Positions 16,884 through 26,210 of a stretch of 64,000 nucleotides of DNA are shown piece after piece; positions within the stretch are counted from its first letter, which is position 1; each line of letters starts with the position of its first letter. The stretch lies in NCBI GenBank assembly GCA_009840445.1, contig VXNS01000021.1:1-64000 (forward strand). The letters are read 5' to 3'. This DNA comes from Synechococcus sp. SB0662_bin_14 (GTDB lineage Bacteria > Cyanobacteriota > Cyanobacteriia > PCC-6307 > Cyanobiaceae). Made by a program: the position numbers and the translations under genes. A model generated the notes under the pieces. That model was not told the origin of the DNA and did not search any database. It worked only from the letters and a program-made list of their open reading frames with translations.

Positions 16884-17432
16884 TCATTCTGGCAGGCTGC
16901 GCCGGGTGGCAGACGCGACTTTGGCAATGGCTTGGCGCTGGGCAGCGTCGTAGTTCCAGCGCTTCAGAAACGCCACGTCCGCACCGTGGCCCCCGGTTGC
17001 CGCCAGCAGTTGATCAAGGCGTTGCCGGACGGCCAGGGGATCCAGTTGCGCGAGGAGGGCCTGGGCGCGCCGTTGCACCTGCAGGGACCCTTGGGCCTGC
17101 TCCCCATGCCCCTGTCGTTGATGGGCAAGGGCCATGGCGGTTCCCATGGCCAGATTGCGCACCACCAGATCCACCACCACTTTCCCGCCACGGTGAAGCT
17201 GCTCCACGACGGGGGCGGGGGGCTCATCCAGCAAGGGGCTGGGTCCTGCCAGGGCCACCACAAAAAAGCCGCGTCGGCCATCGGCGCTGGGCAGCAGCCC
17301 TTCCAGTTGCTGGGCCAACGCCTCAGTGGTCATGGAGCCCGCTTGCCACTGCCCCAGCCAGCGCTCTGTGCGGTTGATGGCCTCGGTAAAGGACAGGGGG
17401 TGGTCCTGATGCACATCTCTCACGGCGCCCAT
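16884..17432 (-). CDS. Conserved-looking hypothetical protein next to era
   Basis: 182 residues from the ATG at 17432 (MGAVRDVHQDH). Helical and soluble, with no signal peptide: it opens with SFTEAINRTERWLGQWQAG, then a block RGFFVVALAG and a helical C-terminal half rich in Gln, Arg and Leu (LLAQLDPLAVRQRLDQLL, FLKRWNYDAAQRQ). I recognise no catalytic motif; it resembles short conserved proteins of marine Synechococcus, but I cannot name a family. It diverges from era, with the 108-base gap likely holding both promoters. Confidence 0.65.
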   Translation of the reverse strand: MGAVRDVHQDHPLSFTEAINRTERWLGQWQAGSMTTEALAQQLEGLLPSADGRRGFFVVALAGPSPLLDEPPAPVVEQLHRGGKVVVDLVVRNLAMGTAMALAHQRQGHGEQAQGSLQVQRRAQALLAQLDPLAVRQRLDQLLAATGGHGADVAFLKRWNYDAAQRQAIAKVASATRRSLPE

Positions 17433-17540
17433 GGACGCAGGTTTGGCACTCTGCCACAAGATGCCACAAGGTGGGTACCCCGCAGCCCACTTCCTGGCAG
17501 GCGCGGCCAAGCTTGGACCTGGGAGATCCATGCGCTGCTC

Positions 17541-18491
17541 TTGTCCCAGTCCCAAGCCCCAGCCCCGACGGTCAAGGGTGACCACGGCGTCGCCCCACCT
17601 CCTCCGGGATATCGCTCCGGTTTTGTGGCCCTGATCGGGCGCCCCAACGTGGGCAAGTCCACGCTGCTCAACCAACTGGTGGGCCATAAGGTGGCCATCA
17701 CCTCCCCTGTGGCCCAGACAACCCGCAACCGCCTGCGGGGCATTCTGACCCGCGCCACGGCCCAGTTGGTGCTGCTGGACACCCCCGGTATTCACAAGCC
17801 CCACCACCTGCTGGGGGAGCACTTGGTGAAGGTGGCGCGTTCAACCCTTGGTGAGGTGGATCTGGTGTTGCTGCTCATGGACGGCAGCACGCCACCAGGC
17901 CGTGGAGATGCCTACATCGTCCAACTGCTGCGCCACTGTGCTGCGCCGTTGGCGGTGGGTCTCAACAAGCAGGACCTGGTCACCCCCAAGCGGGCCGCAG
18001 AGTTGCAGCGCAGCTACCGCAGCCTGGTGGGTGGTTGTCCGTTCTTTGGTTTCAGCGCCTTGAGTGGCGTTGGCTGTGAACAGTTGGTGGAGGGCCTGAG
18101 CCAACGTCTACCGGAGGGACCTCACCTTTACCCGCCCCATGCCGTCAGTGATCAGCCGGAACGTCTGCTGCTCGCGGAGCAGATTCGGGAACAGGTGTTG
18201 CACCTGACCCGGGAAGAGGTGCCCCACAGTGTGGCTGTGCGCATTGACGACATCCGGGAAGAGCGCCACTGCACCCGCGTCACCGCCGTGGTGCTTGTGG
18301 AGCGCAGTAGCCAGAAGGGGATTCTCATCGGCAAGGGGGGGGGCATGCTGAAAGCCATCGGCACCGCTGCACGGTTGCAGATGCAGACCTTGATTGCCGG
18401 TCCCGTGCATCTGGAGTTGTTTGTCAAGGTGTCTCCCCACTGGCGCCGTCACCCGGGACGCCTGGCGGAGCTGGGCTATGGCAATGGGTGA
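17541..18491 (+). CDS. era: GTPase Era
   Basis: About 316 residues if translation starts at the TTG at 17541. No ATG lies in frame between 17409 and the G1 motif, so the start is uncertain. G1 GRPNVGKST, G3 DTPG, G4 NKQD and the C-terminal KH domain with ILIGKGGGMLK are all present. Era binds the 3' end of 16S rRNA and aids 30S assembly at the membrane periphery. The final eight bases overlap the phycobilin lyase gene, beginning a run of overlapping genes that continues through trmD, ispF and larB. Confidence 0.93.
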   Translation: MSQSQAPAPTVKGDHGVAPPPPGYRSGFVALIGRPNVGKSTLLNQLVGHKVAITSPVAQTTRNRLRGILTRATAQLVLLDTPGIHKPHHLLGEHLVKVARSTLGEVDLVLLLMDGSTPPGRGDAYIVQLLRHCAAPLAVGLNKQDLVTPKRAAELQRSYRSLVGGCPFFGFSALSGVGCEQLVEGLSQRLPEGPHLYPPHAVSDQPERLLLAEQIREQVLHLTREEVPHSVAVRIDDIREERHCTRVTAVVLVERSSQKGILIGKGGGMLKAIGTAARLQMQTLIAGPVHLELFVKVSPHWRRHPGRLAELGYGNG

Positions 18492-18999
18492 GGATGGGGG
18501 ATCAATGCCGCCAAACAGTGTTGTGACCCACCCACTCTTCCAACCGCCCGCTACGGCGCAGGAGTTTCTGGAGCGTTGTGCGGGCCGCTGGCTGAGTTTG
18601 CGCACCCTGGTGACCGTCAGCCATGAGGAAGAAGGTTGGGAGCAGAGCGAATCCGCCCAGTTGGAATTCGATTGGCAGCCGGCGGTGGACAATTCCGAAC
18701 TGGGGGTGTTGAGCCTCCACGGGACCCTGCAGCCGGACTTTCAACTGCGCGTGGCGGGCGCAGTCCAGGATCGGGAGGGCTGCTTTGAGGGCAGCGACGG
18801 CCGCCGTGGGCGCTGGCGGTTTGATGCGGACCACGTGCTGCAGCTCACTTGGCACAGCGGTGATCAGCAGTTTTCCGAGCGCATCTGGTTCAGCAAGGCG
18901 AATCTGCGCCTCCGCAGCCGCACGGTCTCCTGCAGAAACGACCCATCGGCGGTGCAGGCCTGCGCCTTCTACTCTGAAATCCGCCGTCTGCAGAGATGA
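18484..18999 (+). CDS. CpcS/CpeS-family phycobiliprotein lyase
   Basis: 171 residues from the ATG at 18484 (18505 is an alternative). Family features: FLERCAGRWLSLRT near the N-terminus, a ten-stranded lipocalin-like middle, the hallmark ERIWFSKANLRLR and a C-terminal FYSEIRRL. These lyases attach phycobilins to cysteines of phycocyanin, phycoerythrin or allophycocyanin subunits. Sequence alone does not say whether this is CpcS, CpcU, CpeS or CpeU; the position between era and trmD, away from a phycobilisome cluster, does not help. Its stop overlaps the trmD start (ATGA). Confidence 0.8.
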   Translation: MGEDGGSMPPNSVVTHPLFQPPATAQEFLERCAGRWLSLRTLVTVSHEEEGWEQSESAQLEFDWQPAVDNSELGVLSLHGTLQPDFQLRVAGAVQDREGCFEGSDGRRGRWRFDADHVLQLTWHSGDQQFSERIWFSKANLRLRSRTVSCRNDPSAVQACAFYSEIRRLQR

Positions 19000-19733
19000 T
19001 GGATGAGCGGCACCAGCCACCCTTGCGGCTGGACGTGGTCAGCCTGTTCCCCCGAACCTTCCAGGCACTCCACGGCCTGGGCGTCATCGGTCGGGCCTTC
19101 AAGGCGGGTTTGGCGGAGCTTTACACCCACAATCCTCGGGACTTTGCGCCGGGCCCACACCACAAGGTGGATGATAGCCCTTACGGCGGTGGAGCGGGCA
19201 TGGTGCTCAAGCCTGAACCTGTCTTTGCTGCGGTGGAGGCCATTCCCGTGGGCCGTCGCTGCCGGGTTCTGCTCATGTGCCCCCAAGGGCGTCCCTTTTG
19301 CCAAGCCGATGCACAGCGGCTCGCCACCGACCACGACCAACTGGTGATGATCTGTGGCCACTACGAGGGCATTGATGAACGGATTCGCTGCCTGGCGGAC
19401 GAGGAGTTATGCGTGGGGGACGTGGTGCTCACCGGTGGGGAAATCCCGGCCATGGCCGTGATCAACGGGGTGCTGCGCCTACGACACGGCACCGTGGGAC
19501 AGGCTGAATCCTTGCAGCAGGAAAGTTTTTGCCAGGGCTTGCTGGAGTACCCCCACTACACCCGGCCCCGGGTATTTCGGGGGATGGAGGTGCCCGCGGT
19601 GTTGTGTAGCGGCGACCATGGGGCCGTTTCCCGTTGGCGTCAAACCCAGCGAGAGCAGCGCACTCGCCAGCGTCGGCCGGAGTTGCTGCCCTGCCCATCT
19701 GGGACCATAACCACGTCCGATGACAGCCCATGA
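18996..19733 (+). CDS. trmD: tRNA (guanine37-N1)-methyltransferase
   Basis: 245 residues. SPOUT-class knotted methyltransferase: LDVVSLFP at the start, [17 protein letters not shown], the AdoMet loops [11 protein letters not shown] and [10 protein letters not shown], and the C-terminal [10 protein letters not shown] helix region. It makes m1G37 in tRNAs reading CNN codons and so limits +1 frameshifting. It overlaps the preceding lyase and the following ispF by four bases each, so expression is probably coupled. Length is typical. Confidence 0.96.
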   Translation: MMDERHQPPLRLDVVSLFPRTFQALHGLGVIGRAFKAGLAELYTHNPRDFAPGPHHKVDDSPYGGGAGMVLKPEPVFAAVEAIPVGRRCRVLLMCPQGRPFCQADAQRLATDHDQLVMICGHYEGIDERIRCLADEELCVGDVVLTGGEIPAMAVINGVLRLRHGTVGQAESLQQESFCQGLLEYPHYTRPRVFRGMEVPAVLCSGDHGAVSRWRQTQREQRTRQRRPELLPCPSGTITTSDDSP

Positions 19734-20230
19734 ACCTTCGCATCGGCCATGGTTACGACATTCATCGTCTGGTGGAAGGGCGCCCCCTGATCCTGGGGGG
19801 CGTGACCATCGACCATTCCCTGGGCCTGGATGGCCATAGTGACGCGGACGTGCTGGTCCATACCGTGATGGATGCCCTGTTGGGCGCCCTGGCCCTTGGG
19901 GACATCGGCCACTATTTCCCCCCTGACGACCCCCGCTGGCGGGGCGCCAACAGCCTGGTGTTGCTCCAGCAGGTGGCGGCGATGGTGCGGGAGAGGGGCT
20001 GGCGGGTGGTGAACGTGGACACCGTGCTGGTGGCTGAGCGGCCCCGCTTGCGGCCCCATGTTGCGGCCATGGCCGTCAACATGGCCACCCGGTTGGGCAT
20101 CAGTCCGGACCGTGTGGGCGTGAAAGCCACCACCAATGAAAAGCTTGGCCCGGAGGGTCGCGAGGAGGGGATTTCCTGCTCTGCCGTGGCGCTGCTGGTC
20201 CATGACCCGGACCGCCGCCATGGCCCGTGA
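19730..20230 (+). CDS. ispF: 2-C-methyl-D-erythritol 2,4-cyclodiphosphate synthase
   Basis: 166 residues. Fifth enzyme of the MEP pathway, making isoprenoid precursors for carotenoids and the chlorophyll tail. Conserved elements: [11 protein letters not shown] (metal-binding Asp and His), [18 protein letters not shown] and the [17 protein letters not shown] block near the C-terminus. It starts inside the trmD stop (ATGA) and its end is overlapped by larB. Length and motifs are normal. Confidence 0.96.
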   Translation: MNLRIGHGYDIHRLVEGRPLILGGVTIDHSLGLDGHSDADVLVHTVMDALLGALALGDIGHYFPPDDPRWRGANSLVLLQQVAAMVRERGWRVVNVDTVLVAERPRLRPHVAAMAVNMATRLGISPDRVGVKATTNEKLGPEGREEGISCSAVALLVHDPDRRHGP

Positions 20231-20924
20231 GGACAGGGGCCTGAATCTGGACCTGGACCGCCGCCGCCGCCTGGGCATGGTGGAGGCCGTCTGGGGGGCA
20301 GACAAGACGGTTGATCAAATTGTCGCGGCTGCCCAACGCTTGCGTGCCGCCGGGGAAACCCTGTTGGTGACCCGGGTGGACGAAGCCAAAGCCAGGGTCG
20401 TGCGCCAGCAACTCCCCGGTCTGTGTTACCACCCCCAAGCCCGCTGCATCACCATGGGGGAGACCATGACAGGCGCCCCATGGCAGCGCTTGGCCCTTCT
20501 GACGGGGGGCAGCAGTGATCTGCCCGTGGCCGCAGAGGCCTCCGTCGCCCTGGCCTGTCACGGGGTGGAGGCGGAGTTGATCGCTGATGTGGGCGTGGCG
20601 GGGCTTCATCGCCTCATGGCCCGGTTGGACCACCTGACCAGGTTTCCGGTCCTGATTGTCTGTGCCGGGATGGAGGGCTCTTTGCCCACGGTGGTGGCTG
20701 GTCTCCTGCCCCAACCCGTCATTGCCGTTCCTGTGTCCGTGGGCTATGGCGTGAGTACTGGCGGCCAAGTGGCCTGTATGGGGATGCTGGCCAGTTGTGC
20801 CCCTGGTCTCTGTGTGGTGAACATCGACAACGGCTATGGCGCCGCCATGGCGGCCCTGCGCATCTTGCGGATGAAGGCGGATTTACCCATTGCCGAATCC
20901 CGTGGATCCGGTAGCCCCAATTGA
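20220..20924 (+). CDS. larB: LarB-type pyridinium-3,5-biscarboxylate mononucleotide synthase
   Basis: 234 residues from the ATG at 20220, overlapping the ispF end by 11 bases. The C-terminal half is PurE-like ([63 protein letters not shown]), the layout of LarB/AIR-carboxylase-related proteins. LarB carboxylates and hydrolyses nicotinic acid adenine dinucleotide in the first step of the nickel-pincer cofactor of lactate racemase. No larA, larC or larE is in the window, so the cofactor's client cannot be judged here. Confidence 0.88.
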   Translation: MAREDRGLNLDLDRRRRLGMVEAVWGADKTVDQIVAAAQRLRAAGETLLVTRVDEAKARVVRQQLPGLCYHPQARCITMGETMTGAPWQRLALLTGGSSDLPVAAEASVALACHGVEAELIADVGVAGLHRLMARLDHLTRFPVLIVCAGMEGSLPTVVAGLLPQPVIAVPVSVGYGVSTGGQVACMGMLASCAPGLCVVNIDNGYGAAMAALRILRMKADLPIAESRGSGSPN

Positions 20925-20958
20925 CGGAGAACACCAAGGACTCTGGCCGACGGGGCTT

Positions 20959-21606
20959 TCAGGTCTCCCAGTCCAAAGCATCCAACACAGCTCCACAGGT
21001 GGGAAATACTGTCCGGAAAATCCCCTGGGCTTCCAGGGCAACAGCCCGGTGCTCCGCCTGGGTGCCGGGCTGACTCCGCAGAACAATGTAGTGAATCCAG
21101 CTTCGGCAGTTGCCGGTCATGTAGAGGGTGGTGGTGGTGGCCTGTGGCAGCACCGCACGGGCGCACTCCTTGGCAATGCCTGCGGCCAGCAGTTGACGGT
21201 AAAGCTGGTGGGCGGCATCAAGCTGGGCCTGGATTTTGCCCTGCCAATGGCGCACCACCTCGGGGGGCAACGTATCCAGGGAGGCCTGACGATCCTTGGG
21301 GTGGGGGCTGCGAAGCTGGGGCATGGCCCATGCCACGGGCGCTTGCTCCTCACCTGCATAACGGCGTGAAAGCTGTTGGAAGCAGAAGCTGCGATGCCGG
21401 AGAATCTGGGTGGCGATGTCCAGGGTGGTGACAATCTCCAACGTCATTGAGGCGTGCTCGAACACGCTCCAGTGGCCATGGTGGATGCAATAGCCCAGCA
21501 GGCGGCCGTGATCCGGGTTGGACTGGTTGGCCGGATTGCTGACCCTGGCCACATAGGCCATGAAGGCTTCGGGATCGGGGGTGTGGCCCTGGAGCTTGAC
21601 GTTCAT
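20959..21606 (-). CDS. thyX: Flavin-dependent thymidylate synthase
   Basis: 215 residues from the ATG at 21606 (21615 also possible). The ThyX signature RHRSFCFQQLSRRY is intact, with the upstream HWSVFEHASMT block and the C-terminal segment around IVLRSQPGTQAEHR, which carries the substrate-positioning Arg. It methylates dUMP using CH2-THF, FAD and NADPH, replacing ThyA. Fifteen bases separate it from an upstream 53-aa membrane protein on the same strand, so the two probably share a transcript. Confidence 0.95.
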   Translation of the reverse strand: MNVKLQGHTPDPEAFMAYVARVSNPANQSNPDHGRLLGYCIHHGHWSVFEHASMTLEIVTTLDIATQILRHRSFCFQQLSRRYAGEEQAPVAWAMPQLRSPHPKDRQASLDTLPPEVVRHWQGKIQAQLDAAHQLYRQLLAAGIAKECARAVLPQATTTTLYMTGNCRSWIHYIVLRSQPGTQAEHRAVALEAQGIFRTVFPTCGAVLDALDWET

Positions 21607-21621
21607 GCTGGCCAAGGCGCG

Positions 21622-21783
21622 TTACCGCAAGATGCCCATCACCACCACCAGGACAGCAGTCCCGATGCCCAGAGCAACAAAAATTCGTTCCCTGGGCTGA
21701 AGACGGACACGGCGACCCGGAGGCGCTTGCCCCCGACGGGTCCAAAAGTCCCGACTCAACTGCCGCTCTCTGTCTGTGACCAC
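21622..21783 (-). CDS. Small single-span membrane protein upstream of thyX
   Basis: 53 residues from a GTG start. The N-terminal 35 residues are strongly basic (DRERQLSRDFWTRRG, GRRVRLQPRER), followed by one hydrophobic helix (IFVALGIGTAVLVVVMGIL) and a terminal Arg. This is the layout of a tail-anchored small membrane protein with a basic cytoplasmic domain. I recognise no named family. The frame is clean, ends 15 bases before thyX and reads on the same strand. The protein could contact nucleic acid or acidic lipids at the membrane, a guess from charge alone. Confidence 0.6.
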   Translation of the reverse strand: MVTDRERQLSRDFWTRRGQAPPGRRVRLQPRERIFVALGIGTAVLVVVMGILR

Positions 21784-22297
21784 AATCGGACTGCCTGAGA
21801 AAGGGAAACGTGAGCGCTCAGCTTAAACGGTTGAGGACTGTGACTTTTGCGACTTTTTGAGTCACCAGGGTGACCAGGACCGGTTTCACGGATCGATGTT
21901 CTGCCCTGTGTTCGGGTTCACCTCAGCTTGCACCACCGCGCCCCATGTGTTACGGTTCTTGCTTGTGCATCTGAGAACTGTGCCTGAGCGCTAGCCAGGC
22001 CGCCAGCCTCGCTGCACAGGCTCATCCGTGGGGATGGGCCTTCGGGTTGATCCATCCGGCCTGGGTCGGGGTTGATCACGGGAAACTGACGCCTTGCGGC
22101 AGGTCTCTGCTGCAGTGCTCAAGTCCCAGCCCTCTGTTGTTGCTGCATCGTCGGGTTGACCGCCGTCAAGGCCGTCAATCTGCCCTCGGACTAGCCCTGC
22201 TGCCCACACCGGCAACGGTCACTTTCGATCACGGTTCAGTATTGCCCCGGGCTTCCCATGGCCCGGCACGGCCCTGCTGACGTACAGCCCTTCGCCC
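21784..22297. other. Divergent intergenic region and S10-operon leader
   Basis: 514 bases without a supported gene. A GTCACC-AG-GGTGAC palindrome lies at 21861-21874 and a promoter-like pair at 21928-21956. Downstream of it about 335 bases form a leader before rplC, with several potential stems: GCCTG/CAGGC (from 21982), AGCCT/AGGCT (from 22005) and GGATGG/CCATCC (22032-22056). Such a leader could carry ribosomal-protein autoregulation, but no known motif is recognised. Confidence 0.45.
21928..21956 (+). promoter_or_regulatory. Candidate promoter for ribosomal superoperon
   Basis: -35 TTGCAC (21928-21933), a 17-base spacer and -10 TACGGT (21951-21956). It is the best promoter-like pair I find between thyX and rplC. 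It implies a leader of about 335 bases. Confidence 0.35.
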
Positions 22298-22939
22298 ATG
22301 TCCATTGGCATCCTCGGCACCAAGCTGGGCATGTCCCAGTTCTTTAGTCCGGACGGCAAAGCCGTGCCGGTGACGCTCATTCAGGCCGGTCCTTGCCGGG
22401 TCACCCAGCGTAAAAGCACGGCCCGGGACGGCTACAGCGCCGTCCAGATCGGCTATGGCGAGATTCGCGAGAAACTGGTCAGCCTGCCTGCCAAAGGCCA
22501 TCTGGCCAAAAGCGGTGACACCCTGCTCCGCCATCTTCGCGAATACCGTGTTCCTGCCGATGAGGCCGTGGAGACGGGCGCCGTCCTCACGGTGGCCCAG
22601 TTTGAGCCGGGCCAAGTGGTTGACGTGAGTGGGGACACGGTGGGGCGTGGGTTTACGGGCTATCAGAAGCGCCACGGGTTTCGTCGTGGTCCCATGAGCC
22701 ATGGCTCCAAGAACCACCGCCAGCCAGGTTCCACCGGCGCCGGCACCACGCCGGGCCGGATTTATCCGGGCAAGCGCATGGCCGGTCGCTACGGGGGCAA
22801 AGCCACCACCATGCGCAAGCTGGTGGTGATCAAGGTGGACCCTGACCAACATCTGTTGGTGGTGAAAGGTTCGGTTCCGGGCAAGCCCGGATCCCTCCTG
22901 AGCATCCGTCCCAGTCACAAGGTGGGCGGCCGCCAATGA
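22298..22939 (+). CDS. rplC: 50S ribosomal protein L3
   Basis: 213 residues. Starts [16 protein letters not shown], the usual L3 opening, and has the conserved central loop ([25 protein letters not shown]) that reaches the peptidyl-transferase centre and holds the Gln methylated by PrmB in other bacteria. First gene of the cluster: as in cyanobacteria generally, rpsJ is not upstream. It follows a long leader. Confidence 0.97.
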   Translation: MSIGILGTKLGMSQFFSPDGKAVPVTLIQAGPCRVTQRKSTARDGYSAVQIGYGEIREKLVSLPAKGHLAKSGDTLLRHLREYRVPADEAVETGAVLTVAQFEPGQVVDVSGDTVGRGFTGYQKRHGFRRGPMSHGSKNHRQPGSTGAGTTPGRIYPGKRMAGRYGGKATTMRKLVVIKVDPDQHLLVVKGSVPGKPGSLLSIRPSHKVGGRQ

Positions 22940-22966
22940 TCTGCCTGATGTTCACACTGGAGAGTC

Positions 22967-23602
22967 ATGGTTGATTGCGTTGTTCAAAACTGGGAGGGTG
23001 AGCAGGTGGGTGAGGCCCATCTTGACCTGAAGGCTGCCCGTGAGGGCACGGCGGTTCACCTGCTCCATGCCGCCCTGGTGCGGCAGCAGGCCAACCAGCG
23101 CCAAGGCACCGCCAGCACCAAGACCCGCTCCGAAGTGCGCGGCGGTGGCCGCAAGCCCTTCAAGCAAAAGGGCACGGGGCGGGCGCGCCAGGGTTCCATC
23201 CGCACCCCGCTGCGCCCCGGTGGCGGCATCATCTTTGGTCCCAAGCCTCGCTCCTACGCCAAGGCCATGAACCGCAAGGAGCGGCGCTTGGCCCTGCGTA
23301 CGGCTCTGATGAGTCGGGCAGAGGATTGGGTGGTGGTGCAGGAGTTCAATGCTTCCATCAGCACACCCAGGACCAGGGACCTGTTGGCGGCCCTGGAACG
23401 TTGGGGCGTTGCCCCTGACGCACGGGTCCTTCTTGTGCTCAAGACACCAAGTGAGGCTGTCGTCAAGTCGGCCCGTAACCTGCCCCGGGTTCAACTGATC
23501 CGGGCAGATCAGTTGAACGTCTTCGATCTGCTCCACGCGGACAAGCTGGTGCTCAGTGAAGACGCCGTCACCACTATCCAGGAGATCTACAGCGATGGCT
23601 AA
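22967..23602 (+). CDS. rplD: 50S ribosomal protein L4
   Basis: 211 residues. The extended exit-tunnel loop is present ([22 protein letters not shown]... [13 protein letters not shown]). In Escherichia coli L4 also represses its own operon through the S10 leader; whether this one does is unknown. Its last eight bases overlap rplW. Confidence 0.96.
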   Translation: MVDCVVQNWEGEQVGEAHLDLKAAREGTAVHLLHAALVRQQANQRQGTASTKTRSEVRGGGRKPFKQKGTGRARQGSIRTPLRPGGGIIFGPKPRSYAKAMNRKERRLALRTALMSRAEDWVVVQEFNASISTPRTRDLLAALERWGVAPDARVLLVLKTPSEAVVKSARNLPRVQLIRADQLNVFDLLHADKLVLSEDAVTTIQEIYSDG

Positions 23603-23900
23603 ATCCTTTGCCGGACGCCTTGCGGACGTGGTGCGGGCGCCTTTGATCACCGAAAAGGCCACCCGGGGCATGGATCAGAACCAGTACACCTTTGCGGTGG
23701 ACCCACGGGCGGCCAAGCCGGACATCAAAGCTGCCGTTGAGCAGATGTTTGACGTGAAAGTCATTGGCGTCAGCACCATGAATCCACCGCGCCGCAAACG
23801 GCGGGTGGGCCGCTTTGCCGGCGAGCGGGCCCAAATCAAGAAAGCTGTGGTGCGCCTTGCCGAAGGCGACAGCATCCAGCTCTTCCCCGAATCCTCCTGA
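23595..23900 (+). CDS. rplW: 50S ribosomal protein L23
   Basis: 101 residues from [24 protein letters not shown]; the ATG lies within the end of rplD. Typical L23 features include PLITEKA near the N-terminus, [22 protein letters not shown] and [17 protein letters not shown]23 lies at the tunnel exit and docks trigger factor and SRP. Confidence 0.96.
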   Translation: MAKSFAGRLADVVRAPLITEKATRGMDQNQYTFAVDPRAAKPDIKAAVEQMFDVKVIGVSTMNPPRRKRRVGRFAGERAQIKKAVVRLAEGDSIQLFPESS

Positions 23901-23911
23901 GGCGCTGTTCC

Positions 23912-24775
23912 ATGGCTGTTCGTAAACTCAAGCCCTATAGCCCTGGCACCCGCACTCGGGTGGCCGGGGACTACAGCGAGATCACCCGCCGGGAACCTGA
24001 GCGCTCCCTGGTGGGCGCCAAGCACCGCGCCAAGGGGCGTAACAACCGCGGCGTGATCACCTGCCGCCATCGGGGTGGCGGCCACAAGCGCCGCTACCGC
24101 CTGGTGGATTTCCGCCGTGACAAGCACGGCGTCAAGGCTCGGGTGGCTGAAATTCAGTACGATCCCAACCGCAATGCCCGCTTGGCGCTCCTCTTCTACG
24201 AAGACGGTGAAAAGCGCTACATCCTCCAACCCCAGGGTGTTGCCGTGGGCAGTGAGGTGATGGCCGGACCGGATGCTCCCATCGCCCCTGGCAACGCCCT
24301 GCCGTTGTTTGCCTTGCCCCTGGGCACGACGGTCCACAACGTGGAGCTCTATGCCGGGCGGGGCGGCCAGATGGTGCGCACCGCAGGCGCCAGTGCCCAG
24401 GTGGTGGCCAAGGACGGGGACTACGTGGCCGTCAAGTTGCCCTCCACCGAGGTGCGGCTTGTCCGCAAGGAGTGCTACGCCACTGTTGGCGAAGTGGCCT
24501 ATGGGGAAGTGCGCAACACCAGCTTGGGCAAGGCTGGTCGGCGCCGTTGGCTGGGACGCCGCCCCCAGGTGCGCGGCAGTGTCATGAACCCTTGCGATCA
24601 CCCCCATGGGGGTGGCGAAGGCCGGGCGCCCATTGGCCGCTCCGGCCCCGTGACACCGTGGGGCAAACCGGCCCTGGGTCTCAAAACCCGCAAGCGCAAC
24701 AAGCCCAGCAACCAATACGTGTTGCGCCGTCGCCGTCGTGTGTCCAAGCGCAGCCGCGGTGGTCGCGACGCCTGA
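23912..24775 (+). CDS. rplB: 50S ribosomal protein L2
   Basis: 287 residues. Conserved blocks include [19 protein letters not shown], the KEGDYV-like [13 protein letters not shown] and the C-terminal [18 protein letters not shown] with the histidine implicated in peptidyl-transferase activity. The C-terminus is Arg-rich, as usual. Eleven bases after rplW. Confidence 0.97.
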   Translation: MAVRKLKPYSPGTRTRVAGDYSEITRREPERSLVGAKHRAKGRNNRGVITCRHRGGGHKRRYRLVDFRRDKHGVKARVAEIQYDPNRNARLALLFYEDGEKRYILQPQGVAVGSEVMAGPDAPIAPGNALPLFALPLGTTVHNVELYAGRGGQMVRTAGASAQVVAKDGDYVAVKLPSTEVRLVRKECYATVGEVAYGEVRNTSLGKAGRRRWLGRRPQVRGSVMNPCDHPHGGGEGRAPIGRSGPVTPWGKPALGLKTRKRNKPSNQYVLRRRRRVSKRSRGGRDA

Positions 24776-24801
24776 TGCCTTTCCCCTCTGCCTGACCTCC
24801 C

Positions 24802-25077
24802 ATGGGACGCTCCCTCAAAAAAGGCCCCTTCGTGGCTGCAAGCCTGATGAAGAAGGTGGAGAAGCAAAACGCTTCTGACGACAGGTCCGTGATCAAGACC
24901 TGGTCACGGGCCTCAACCATCCTTCCGGACATGATTGGCCACACCATCGCTGTTCACAACGGCAAGACCCACATCCCCGTCTACATCACCGAGCAGATGG
25001 TGGGCCACAAGCTGGGTGAATTTGCCCTGACCCGCACCTACCGGGGCCATGGCAAAGACAGCAAAGGTTCACGCTAA
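24802..25077 (+). CDS. rpsS: 30S ribosomal protein S19
   Basis: 91 residues, starting [12 protein letters not shown] and containing [22 protein letters not shown] and [14 protein letters not shown], both S19 signatures. It contacts S13 and 16S rRNA in the head of the small subunit. Full length. Confidence 0.97.
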   Translation: MGRSLKKGPFVAASLMKKVEKQNASDDRSVIKTWSRASTILPDMIGHTIAVHNGKTHIPVYITEQMVGHKLGEFALTRTYRGHGKDSKGSR

Positions 25078-25089
25078 GGACGTAAGACC

Positions 25090-25446
25090 ATGACCGATCT
25101 CACCAGGACCCCAGCCCGGGCCACGGCCAAGTTTGTGCGGGGATCCGCCAGCAAGGTGCGGCGTGTGCTCACCCAGATCCGTGGTCGCAGCTACCGGGAC
25201 GCCCTGATCATGCTTGAGTTCATGCCCTACCGGTCCACGGCAATGGTCACCCAGGTGCTCCGCTCTGCCGTGGCCAATGCCGAGCACAACCTGGGTCTGG
25301 ATCCCGCCACCTTGGTGATCACCCAAGCCACGGCTGATATGGGGCCCTCCATGCGGCGGTATCGCCCCCGCGCCCAAGGCCGGGCCTATCAGATCAAAAA
25401 ACAAACCTGCCACATCAGCATTGCTGTGGCTCCACAAGACACCTGA
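25090..25446 (+). CDS. rplV: 50S ribosomal protein L22
   Basis: 118 residues. Recognised from [22 protein letters not shown] and the C-terminal hairpin [23 protein letters not shown] that lines the exit tunnel and is the classic site of macrolide resistance changes; nothing unusual is seen in it. Confidence 0.96.
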   Translation: MTDLTRTPARATAKFVRGSASKVRRVLTQIRGRSYRDALIMLEFMPYRSTAMVTQVLRSAVANAEHNLGLDPATLVITQATADMGPSMRRYRPRAQGRAYQIKKQTCHISIAVAPQDT

Positions 25447-25460
25447 TTGCCATCCGAGCC

Positions 25461-26195
25461 ATGGGCAACAAAATTCACCCGACAGGTCTGCGACTGGGGG
25501 TCATCCGGCCCCACCTCTCCAGTTGGTTTGCAGACAAGAAGACCTACCCGCTCCTCCTGCAGGAGGACGACACCATTCGCCGCCACATCACCAGGAAATA
25601 CGCCTCTGCCGGGATCAGTGACGTGCGCATTCAGCGCAAGGCGGATCAGTTGGAGGTGGAGTTGAGAACAGCGCGGCCCGGGGTGCTGGTGGGCCGCCAA
25701 GGCAGCGGTATTGAAGAGTTGCGCAGTGGCATCCAAGCCGCCATTCGGGACCGTAGCCGCCAGGTGCGCATCAACGTGGTGGAGGTGGAGCGTGCTGATG
25801 CTGATGCCTCCCTGATGGCGGAGTACATCACCCAGCAGTTGGAGAAGCGGGTGGCCTTCCGTCGCACCATCCGCATGGCCGTCCAGCGGGCCCAACGGGC
25901 TGGTGTCATCGGCCTCAAGCTGCAGATCAGCGGCCGCCTCAACGGGGCTGAAATTGCCCGCAGCGAGTGGACCCGCGAAGGGCGTGTGCCCCTCCACACC
26001 CTGCGGGCGGACATTGACTATGCCAGCAAGACCGCCCGCACCACCTATGGTGTGTTGGGCATCAAGGTGTGGGTGTTCAAGGGGGAGGTGCTTCCGGACG
26101 AGAAGCAGCCCGCAGCCCCCATGGGGGCGACGCCACGGCGCCGGGGGGCTGGTCGGGCCCGCCAGAATTTTGAAGACCGCTCCAACGAGGAGTGA
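25461..26195 (+). CDS. rpsC: 30S ribosomal protein S3
   Basis: 244 residues. [13 protein letters not shown] at the N-terminus, a KH domain with [14 protein letters not shown], and the C-terminal domain ([20 protein letters not shown]). The final 40 residues are basic and low complexity ([16 protein letters not shown]). It forms part of the mRNA entry helicase with S4 and S5. Confidence 0.97.
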   Translation: MGNKIHPTGLRLGVIRPHLSSWFADKKTYPLLLQEDDTIRRHITRKYASAGISDVRIQRKADQLEVELRTARPGVLVGRQGSGIEELRSGIQAAIRDRSRQVRINVVEVERADADASLMAEYITQQLEKRVAFRRTIRMAVQRAQRAGVIGLKLQISGRLNGAEIARSEWTREGRVPLHTLRADIDYASKTARTTYGVLGIKVWVFKGEVLPDEKQPAAPMGATPRRRGAGRARQNFEDRSNEE

Positions 26196-26210
26196 CGGGG
26201 GATCTGAACC

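Noticed and set aside
16932-17540. N-terminal 200 residues in frame with Era
   Set aside because: This part is antisense to the hypothetical gene at 16884-17432 and has no counterpart in Era; the GTPase domain begins at 17622.
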